Assembly (NCBI GenBank): GCA_049965775.1
Contig: JBMFVX010000156.1
Coordinates: forward strand, 1-6,107
Source: JABEVB01 sp049965775
Lineage (GTDB): Bacteria; Planctomycetota; Phycisphaerae; WQYP01
Direction: 5' to 3'
DNA: 6,107 nucleotides
This document shows positions 5,338 through 6,107 of this stretch, piece by piece. The position numbers and the translations under genes are program-made. Position 1 is the first letter of the stretch, and every line of letters starts with the position of its first letter. A model generated the notes under the pieces. That model did no database searches, was not told the origin of the DNA, and saw only the letters and a program-made list of their open reading frames with translations.

Positions 5338-5988
5338 ATGGCACCAGATGACTCCAGCACCGGCAGCCTGCCTCAGGCTGGTGATTCCGCAATTGGCGAA
5401 GCTTCGGCGCGGCACAACTTTCTCTTCATGAGCAAGTTCTTCCGCCATGGCACTAAAATTGCATCCATCTGGCCATCCAGCCGCTTTATGGCCGCCGCCA
5501 GTGTGCGACAGGTCGCCTGGAGCACCGCCCAAGCCGTGGTGGAACTCGGTGCAGGCACCGGCCCGATCACGATGGAAATTATTCGCCGCCTGCAGCCGCA
5601 AACCACCTTTGTCGCCATTGAACGCGATCGCGATTTTGTGCGCATTTTACGGGATCGCTTTCGTGAGGTGCCCAATGCGCACATAGTCCATGGCGACGTG
5701 GGTGACCTAAAGACTATTTTAGAAGACCGCGGCATCGGCGCACGCGGTGTAGACACATTTGTCAGCGGCTTAGGTACCCCCTCGCTGCCTGAGGCGGTGC
5801 GCCATAAAATGTTTGCCGCCGTCAAACATCATCTCAAACCCGGCGGGTTTTTCAGCAACATCACCGAAGTGCCCTACTATTATCTGCGCTATTATCAATC
5901 TATTTTTGAGCATGTGTCATTTCAATGGGTACCGATTAATCTGCCGCCCGGCGGGGTATACCATTGCCAAGGGATCAGACAAACGTAG
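5338..5988 (+). CDS. SAM-dependent methyltransferase, phospholipid N-methyltransferase-like (COG3963 type)
   Basis: The 216-residue product is a class I SAM methyltransferase. After a variable N-terminus, an aromatic/basic helix (FLFMSKFFRHGTKIASIWPSSRFM, residues 28-51) includes the Pro-Ser-Ser motif typical of bacterial phospholipid N-methyltransferases. Motif I is ELGAGTGPIT (69-78). The acidic ribose-binding residue is Glu95 in VAIERD. HGDVGDL (118-124) gives Asp120. SGLGTPSLP (143-151) follows Asp139 where PmtA proteins have a VSGLP-type catalytic loop. The C-terminal part has LKPGG and NLPPGGVYHC. Family knowledge: PmtA methylates phosphatidylethanolamine towards phosphatidylcholine at the inner membrane surface, and the basic N-terminal helix can act in membrane binding. 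There is no transmembrane segment. Alternatives are an rRNA-dimethylase-like or other small-molecule methyltransferase; the class is sure, the substrate inferred. Confidence 0.8.
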   Translation: MAPDDSSTGSLPQAGDSAIGEASARHNFLFMSKFFRHGTKIASIWPSSRFMAAASVRQVAWSTAQAVVELGAGTGPITMEIIRRLQPQTTFVAIERDRDFVRILRDRFREVPNAHIVHGDVGDLKTILEDRGIGARGVDTFVSGLGTPSLPEAVRHKMFAAVKHHLKPGGFFSNITEVPYYYLRYYQSIFEHVSFQWVPINLPPGGVYHCQGIRQT

Positions 5989-6107
5989 CAAGGCCTGCGG
6001 GCCAGCGAGATGGGCGACGGGAGTTAACCACTAAGGGCCTGTAAATAAATAACTGATACCATTTGTGGTTATTGTCCGATAATAAGGAGGATGGATCGCG
6101 CAACGCT
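5989..6107. other. Right-edge spacer with a possible gene start at 6091
   Basis: No complete gene is visible. GGCCTGCGGGCC occurs at 5992-6003, an AT-rich stretch begins near 6041, and AATAAC (6048-6053) is complementary to GTTATT (6068-6073). GATAAT at 6078-6083 resembles a -10 box. AAGGAGG at 6084-6090 directly abuts ATG 6091, which stays open to the edge (MDRAT). The strong Shine-Dalgarno sequence has no spacing to this ATG, so either the real start lies beyond the window or the message is leaderless. What the gene is cannot be told from five codons. Confidence 0.35.

Overview
The window looks like a housekeeping stretch of a moderately GC-rich bacterial chromosome. The style of the DnaX N-terminus, the frequent lack of Shine-Dalgarno sequences and the character of the spacers suggest a planctomycete, perhaps Phycisphaerae-like. 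That placement comes from recalled family resemblance and is tentative.

Layout. Positions 1-158 form an edge region with no gene that can be called, though one short plus-strand frame looks coding-like. Positions 159-589 (minus strand) carry a compact hicB-hicA toxin-antitoxin pair, antitoxin first, with a one-base TGATG overlap. Positions 590-1286 are a long non-coding spacer holding the hicB promoter, a roughly 51-bp-period tandem duplication, sequences resembling common degenerate intergenic repeats, a GC-rich palindrome and the pgeF promoter. From 1287 a plus-strand cluster follows: pgeF (peptidoglycan editing factor), dnaX (clamp-loader tau/gamma), ybaB (nucleoid-associated protein), recR (recombination mediator) and a phospholipid N-methyltransferase-like SAM enzyme. 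The last 119 bases are non-coding and may hold the start of another gene at 6091.

How the genes relate. dnaX-ybaB-recR is the widely conserved replication/repair cluster. DnaX loads the sliding clamp, YbaB binds DNA, and RecR works with RecO/RecF to load RecA at gaps. pgeF lies 40 bp upstream and probably belongs to the same transcribed region. The methyltransferase has its own upstream spacer, a plausible promoter and a good Shine-Dalgarno sequence, so it may be a separate unit.

Most notable points. (1) A run of ten A residues lies inside dnaX just after the clamp-loader core, and both alternative frames stop within a few codons. This is the signature of a slippage site that makes a short gamma-like protein besides full-length tau. 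(2) Several genes without a Shine-Dalgarno sequence (hicB, pgeF, dnaX, and a possible gene at the right edge) have a TATAAT-like hexamer ending 6-7 bases before the start codon, which predicts leaderless mRNAs. (3) A 9-mer, GGCCTGCGG, recurs in four separate spacers and was not seen in the genes. No RNA genes, CRISPR array or convincing intrinsic terminator were found.
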